Origin: Portulaca oleracea
Taxonomy: Eukaryota; Streptophyta; Magnoliopsida; Caryophyllales; Portulacaceae
DNA: 64,000 nt
Direction of reading: 5' to 3'
Assembly: GCA_029582165.1 (NCBI GenBank)
Contig: CM055886.1
Span: forward strand, 22,940,669-23,004,668
Shown: positions 58,619-64,000 of the stretch, piece after piece
How positions within the stretch are numbered: the first letter of the stretch is position 1
How the letters are laid out: each line of letters starts with the position of its first letter
The notes under the pieces: generated by a model
Databases searched by the model: none
What the model was told of the DNA's origin: nothing
The model's input: only the letters and a program-made list of their open reading frames with translations
Translations under genes and position numbers: made by a program

Positions 58619-60265
58619 ATCGTGAAGTAGGGTGTTGGCTGTCCGTTGCTATGTTGCTCCAACATTTTTGAGACCAAAAGGCATAACCACATAACAGTAT
58701 GTTCCCCATGGTGTAGTGAATGAGGTTTTCTCCATGTCTTCTTCCGCCATTTTTATTTAGTTATAACCCGCATATCCATCCATAAAGGATAGTAGCTCGT
58801 GTCTGCAAGTGTTATCCACTAATACGTCGATGTGTGGTAAAGGGAAACTATCCTTGGGACTAGCTTTGTTAAGGTCTCGAAAATCTACGCAGATGCGCAC
58901 CTTCCCATCTTTCTTGGGTACCGGGACAATGTTAGCAATCCATTCAGGATATTGGACTACTTTGATGAACTTAGCGTTAAGCTGCTTGATCACTTCTTCC
59001 TCAATCTTCTTAGCCCATTCAGGCTTGATCCTTCTAGCCTTTTGTCGAACCGGCTTTACGCCAGGAAGCAGAGGGATGGTATGCTCCGCAATTTCCCTAT
59101 CAATCCCAGGTATATCTTCGTAAGACCATGCGAACACGTCCACAAACTCCTTGAGAAGCTTTGTAAAGGACACCCGTTCTTCTGCTGTGAGTGAGCTACC
59201 TAACTTCAATCCTCGAGGTTGTTCTTTTGTGCCCACATTTATGGTGATGGTGTCTTCCAAAACCGCCATCTTATGCTCATGTTCATTAGAAAATTCTTTT
59301 AAGGGTTCATTAAATTCCCGATTATTATTGGCGCAGCAGCTTAGGGAAGAGGGGAAAGAAGAATCAGAGTAAGCAGAAAGGTTCATTTTATTGAATGCAG
59401 AATGGAATACATCGCCAGCAGACTCAAGACCAGACTCACTTGACTCTAGACCACTAAAGCCTGACTCTATGTCCTTAGGAACAGACTCTCCTACAGATAA
59501 AGCAAAATTATTCTCCTCAGCGTCGACCCACGAGACCGCCTTAACCTCTCCGTCTTCAGCAATCATAAGACTTGGATCAAAGCTTGAGTTAGACAACGCA
59601 ACAATAACAGCATCGGCTTTAGATTTCTCCGGGACAGCTTCTTGTCCAAACAACATGCCAAAGATGTTGCTTCCAGCAAGATGAGTCCATTCTAATGGAG
59701 GTTGTTTGTCCCGAGCGGGAACAAAGACAGTAGCCATACTAATGGAGCAATCATTGGAGACTTCTAGTCCAGCTACTTGAACTCCATTGTTCTTCAGATA
59801 GAATGGCTCAGGAAACCTATAGTAGGGGAAGTCATCACCTTCCCTGACAAATTGTCCATTCAGAGTGAGTGGATAGGGCTTTACTTGGAATAAGGTGGGA
59901 GGATTGTCCATTTTCTTTTGTTCCATGATAGCCATTTTTGCGAACCTAGCCTCTTTCTCAGTGGGCTTATAACCTAAGCCAAACCTTCCCTTCTGCTTAA
60001 AAGTCTTGAATACATGAGGGATTTTATTCTTCGGATTCTTTCCTAGCGGTATTCCTGGGAAATGTCCTTGTTTCTTGAGCATAGCATGTACCTTGGGGTT
60101 TGAGTAGGGATCGAAGTCAAAAGGTGCTTCGTCCTTGCTCATCATTGTCATGAGCTCAAAATTGTGAAGTTCTTCATCCATTGAGTTGTGCTCCACCTCG
60201 AGAGTTGACTGTTTAGGAGTGAAAACAACATTGATGGACTCTCTTGAGATAGAGATCCCTTGTCC
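58619..60265 (-). pseudogene. Protease-RT linker and RT N-terminal half of the Tat-type element
   Basis: It is in the same frame as the upstream and downstream parts, with stops at 58,757 (TAA, where CAA is usual) and 58,649. It contains a long linker (residues such as GRFGLGYKPTEKEARFAKMA), then the RT start (EHTIPLLPGVKPVRQKARRI, SPKDSFPLPHIDVLVD, FMDGYAGYN). The palm core continues into the piece at 58,618. Confidence 0.9.
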
Positions 60266-60769
60266 CTAAACCAACATCTTTACCTTCTGATGTAAGGTGG
60301 ACGCTATAGCATTACACTCGTGAAGCCAGGGCCTCCCTAGTAGCAAATTGGAGGCTGGAATTTCCAGCACCACAAACTCCACATTCCGCGTGACACTACC
60401 AGTAGTAATAGGCAACACTACAGATCCGACAGACTTCCGGGGCGAATTGTCATAAGCCCTGAGTTGTACACCGTTTTGAGCCAGGTGTTGTTGTTGTACT
60501 CCCAATTTTTGTGCCGTCCTCCAAGAGCACACATTTACAACTGACCCATTGTCAACCAAAACCAGCGGGATAGTTTTGTTGGAGCATTGCACTGTAAGAT
60601 ACAGTGCTTTATTATGAGATGCTCCACCCTTTGGTAGATCTTCAATCCCAAAGGTGATCATTTCTTGTTGGGTAGTCACATGAGCAACCATAGTTTCAAG
60701 AGTTGTTGTAGGTGATACCGTAAGTGCTGTAAGGGCATCCAACATCTTCTGCCTATGGGCATGTGAAGT
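60266..60769 (-). pseudogene. Aspartic protease of the Tat-type element
   Basis: Retropepsin-like: LVDNGSVVNVC carries the Asp-Asn-Gly seen in Tat proteases in place of Asp-Ser/Thr-Gly, and later LLLGRPWLH. Frame shared with gag, but separated from it by TGA at 60,770 and from RT by a stop at 60,266. Confidence 0.85.
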
Positions 60770-62650
60770 TCATATGAGTTGCCATATGGTAACCTTAGCC
60801 CTAGTCTTTTTGAGTTGAGAAAGAAGAGGATCCTCAGGAGAGGTCTGATTGTCACTGCCATTTGTTGGTGTATGGTTAGGAACAACCACTGGGATGGTGG
60901 TATTCCTGTTATTGTTGTGGCGACCAGACCGAGTAAGGAATGCTACATCATCTGATCCATCTGTCTCCATCCATTCTGTCTCAGAATGCTCGCACTCATC
61001 ATCCTCGTCGCTATCCCGAATACCATGAATGAGTAGACCTTCGGGGAACCCAACCATTTTGGGGACAGGTTGACCTGTTTCTATAATCAAAGCAGAGGGG
61101 TCGAAGCTGAAATCCCCACATAAAATAGCATTTGCATGCTCGGGCATAGGATTACTTTGATTGTTTGGTTTCTTGGCAACTTTTGGCATTGGTAACGTCC
61201 CTGCCCTTATCATATCCTCTATCTTGTTCCTTAGGGTCCAACATTTCTCGATTATGTGACCTCGGCAATGTGATAGCGGGGTGGTTGGCATCCCAATTTC
61301 TGGTTCTTCCTTCGGTAAGGGCAAAACCAGGATACCCTTCTTAACCAAACGGTCGAGAGCCTGAGAATAAGGAACATCCAATGGCGTATAAGTCTTATAT
61401 TTCGGTACATAAGGCCCCTTACGCTGGATAGAGTTAGTCTCCATGATTTTAGGAGAGTGGCTAGCCGCACTAGTAGCCCTCCTGTTGGAGCTGGACCCTT
61501 TCCATCTAGGCGAAGTTGTCTTATCATTCTGCATGGCTTCTAATTGGACACAGATGTCCTTCAGGTAATCAAAGACTTTGACGACATGATATCCCAAATG
61601 CTTGGATAAGCTGCTCTTGAGTCCTTGCTTAAAGGTAGACAACTGTAGACGGAGAGGAATTGCCTCGTTGATGTGGGACAATTTTGTGTGCCACCTCTCG
61701 AGGTAATCCATAAAGGACTCATCATCCCGTTGCTTCATAGGAGTTAGATCATCCACTGTAGCTTGTTTCTTCTGGATGCGTATGTAGTGGTGGATGAGTG
61801 TTTTGAACAATTCGGTCCAATTAGCTTTGATTTGGGGCAACAGAGCGTGATACCATACCTTTGTTTCTCCATCTAGAGTGGATGGGAAGACGGTAGAGTA
61901 TAGGTCAACATCGATTCGATTCAAGGGCGTCAGCCTCATGAACTCCTCTACATGATGAATAGGGTTCTCAGAAGGTTTGAATCTAATATTCGACACTTCA
62001 ACCTTGTCAGCTATCTTCAAAGTCGGTTGTACAGGTAATGGAACTTCTAAGTACTTGTCAGCAAAAGCCGGCACAACGCTCATTACCTTGGTGAGGTTTT
62101 CTAACTTCTACTCAAGAGCCTTAACAGCGGGATCTCTTGTAGGTTTTGACACTTCAGGTATATTAGCCCTAGTCTTAGATATCCCTGTTCCTCCGGAATC
62201 TGGGGATATCTTGATGATCTCAGGTTCAGACTCATATCCCTGCATTTCTTCATCATCTTCTTCAGCATTCAACCCTAACTTGGTGTTGATCTTTGTGATG
62301 GCCTGCAGCATGCCATCCATCACTTGTTGTTGCTCATTCAACCTTTTGCCCATCTTCTGCTCCTGCTCTAGGGAATTAGCAAAGACCAGACCCTGCATCT
62401 TAGTGTAGAGCTCGTCCAAATGCTTCGTGATGTTAGCTTCAGTGCTTTGGACCAGGATCTCTTGGAATTGCTCTCCAGACATGGTGCTATTGCTAGTTGT
62501 AGATGGATCGTAATGTGGGTTTAGAATCAAACGACCAGTTCGCGGATCTTGAATGCGGGCTCGGAGTCGATCACCAATGATGTCTGCATGGAAATTCAAG
62601 ATTAGAACACTCAATGACATACTCTGACACATACTACCCGATGCATGCAT
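60770..62650 (-). pseudogene. Gag of the Tat-type element
   Basis: 62,650-62,111 is a lead region with coiled-coil-like Gln/Glu stretches (EQEQKMGKRLNEQQQVMDGM). After TAG at 62,108 the same frame holds the retrotransposon gag core (VWYHALLPQIKANWTELFKTL, DESFMDYLERWHTKLSHI) and a tail with HCRGHIIEKCWTLRNKIEDMI, a knuckle-like Cys/His cluster. Only stop codons, no frameshift, break the gag-RT frame. Confidence 0.88.
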
Positions 62651-63938
62651 GCCCTAAAGACTTATATGATCCTACTGACTCGACACATATATGCTGACGC
62701 AAGGGACTCACCCACTTTTTGAGAGTGCATGACCTAACTCTATATGGACCTATGGACAGAACATTATAAAGGGCCGCACAAAGCCAAACACAGCGAGCGG
62801 GTCTTAAATCGATAGGTTCAAGTCAGTTTTTCTCAATTCGGATGGGCCCAAACCACGGCCGACCGTTTTAAGGAGAATCCATAACTTGGCCTACTAATTC
62901 AGATGGCTCAAACCATAATGACTATTATGCGGACTAGAATAATGCTCAACAAGACCGACGACCCACTTTTTTTTTATCTCTTTTTATTTTTATTTTATTT
63001 TATTTTTTTTTATTTTAGTCGAGGAAAATGGATATTGTAAAGGATTCAATAAAGTCAACAATAAGCGAGTCATAATTAATTTATGAGCCTAATCGACAAA
63101 TCCAATATGGTTGGGCCTAACAATGGGCTGGCCATAAATGCAGTGGATTTATTAATTAAATCGACAAATTAATTTTCTCGAGCTTAGTGATTATTATGCA
63201 ATCTAAAACTATGTCCATTAACTTTGCTAGACTATTTAATTAATTTTTTGGACCTTTGTCAAGAGAATTTCGTAAAGGGCCATATAATATCATCGAAGGT
63301 AAGTCAATTTTTATTTATTAATTAAAATAATTACCTTTTAAGCATAAATGGGCCCTTCCACTTGGGCTAACCATGATGCTTTTTTGAGTTTATTATTCTA
63401 ATTAATAAATTATTGTTTTCTCAACTCAATGAATTTTATATGGACTAGAACAAAACCTCTAAACTAGAGTCAACTCTAAAACGAAAGAAGAAAAAGGGGA
63501 AGGGGTAGCATATAGCACATAGTATACATTATGAAGGGATACCCTAAACCAAGGTTCTATGTTCATGGATTTTTCTATGGTTGGATTACATGGCCTACCG
63601 CACGTTTCATCTCCGTGCTCCATACCCTTAGGTAAGGAGTGTGAGGTATTGCTCAAAGAACTTCAAGGAAGCCCTTTGAGTGTAACGCGGGGAGAGAGGG
63701 GACCAAATGCTTGGCGATGTAGGATGCATCCCACAAGTAGTGGCCCGCCCGCTCTCAAGGGAATCACCTAGGTATAACTTAACCGTCACCTTTGTGATAA
63801 CGTGTCAAAAGAAGCAATTAGTGTCCCGGTATGCAAAGGATGCCTAAAAAAATTATAAAATCGCGAAATAAATCAACTTCTCCCTTTTACAATTTCAATT
63901 TAATTTGATTTTTTCAAGTTTTACCCTCTTTTTAAGTT
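62651..63938 (-). other. Leader (5' untranslated region) of the Tat-type element
   Basis: 1.3 kb between primer site and gag, AT-rich with a T tract near 62,970-63,020. No convincing gene. GGGCC words are frequent here too, but no AAAACCCGCGCGGGTTTT copy is seen. Confidence 0.6.
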
Positions 63939-63941
63939 TAA

Positions 63942-63960
63942 GTCCCCAGTGGAGTCGCCA
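63942..63960 (-). other. Primer-binding site (tRNA-Arg type) of the Tat-type element
   Basis: On the plus strand GTCCCCAGTGGAGTCGCCA, three bases inside the 5' LTR end. It equals the 3' end of plant tRNA-Arg(ACG) with CCA except for one base, and tRNA-Arg is the primer reported for Ogre elements. Confidence 0.8.
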
Positions 63961-63963
63961 ATC

Positions 63964-64000
63964 TGTAGGACCTTGCGAAAAGTGAGACCACTTTTCTCCG
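63964..64000 (-). repeat. Start of the 5' LTR of the Tat-type element (cut by window edge)
   Basis: TGTAGGACC and the following 28 bp match the outer end of the LTR at 40,402 with a few differences. Confidence 0.85.

Larger units (their letters stand above)
40402..64000 (-). mobile_element. Giant Tat/Ogre-type Ty3/gypsy retrotransposon (extends past window)
   Basis: TGTAGGACC plus GTGAGACCACTTTTCTCCG occurs at 40,402 and again at 63,964, the outer ends of the 3' and 5' LTRs of a minus-strand element. In its sense order: 5' LTR (cut by the window), tRNA-Arg primer site, leader, gag, protease, RT, RNase H, an extra archaeal-type RNase H, integrase, a long 3' region with two genes on the opposite strand and minisatellites, purine tract, 3' LTR. 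The extra RNase H, the tRNA-Arg primer and the large 3' region are Tat-lineage traits. A 7,010-bp element is nested inside, leaving over 16.5 kb of its own sequence. Confidence 0.9.

Overview
This window is nuclear DNA of a flowering plant, most likely a eudicot. It has GT-AG introns, a plant-specific peroxisomal thioesterase gene, Arabidopsis-type TTTAGGG repeats and plant transposon lineages. One host gene looks intact: a three-exon 1,4-dihydroxy-2-naphthoyl-CoA thioesterase (DHNAT) at 35.2-36.9 kb. Almost everything else is nested transposable elements, many of which can be bounded by target-site duplications (TSDs).

Layout from left to right. 1-13,665: a tandem array of about 1.72-kb monomers, each made of an internal 3' fragment fused to a truncated LTR of an Athila-like family, ending in one complete LTR. 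A 1.5-kb Mutator-type element (4214-5722) and a 1.8-kb solo LTR (9758-11567) sit inside it. 13.67-16.2 kb: a decayed MULE transposase gene containing a short telomere-like repeat. 16.6-24.7 kb: a badly decayed Ty1/copia element. 24.99-25.44 kb: a broken GRF zinc-finger gene on the minus strand, possibly the second gene of the same MULE. 25.88-29.57 kb: a hAT element with 8-bp TSDs, itself carrying a 165-bp MITE. 29.8-34.9 kb: a TPR-protein pseudogene split by a MULE-MITE (9-bp TSD), which is in turn split by a gag-protease-only copia element (5-bp TSD). 35.2-36.9 kb: DHNAT. 38.1-40.4 kb: the 5' part of a copia element.

From 40,402 to beyond the window end lies a giant minus-strand Ty3/gypsy element of the Tat/Ogre type: 3' LTR, minisatellites, two intron-containing genes on the opposite strand, then integrase, RNase H, RT, protease and gag read leftwards, a tRNA-Arg primer site and the start of the 5' LTR. 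A 7,010-bp Athila-like non-autonomous element (50,380-57,389) is inserted in its second RNase H domain with a perfect TGATC TSD.

The most unusual signals are: (1) a dispersed 18-bp palindrome, AAAACCCGCGCGGGTTTT and variants, in at least 13 copies in the LTR, upstream regions and introns of the Tat element but not in its exons; (2) two other, unrelated retrotransposon families in the window that carry their own GC-rich palindromes in their LTRs; (3) the antisense pair of plant-mobile-domain-like genes in the Tat element; and (4) the LTR-derived tandem array, an apparent satellite in formation.
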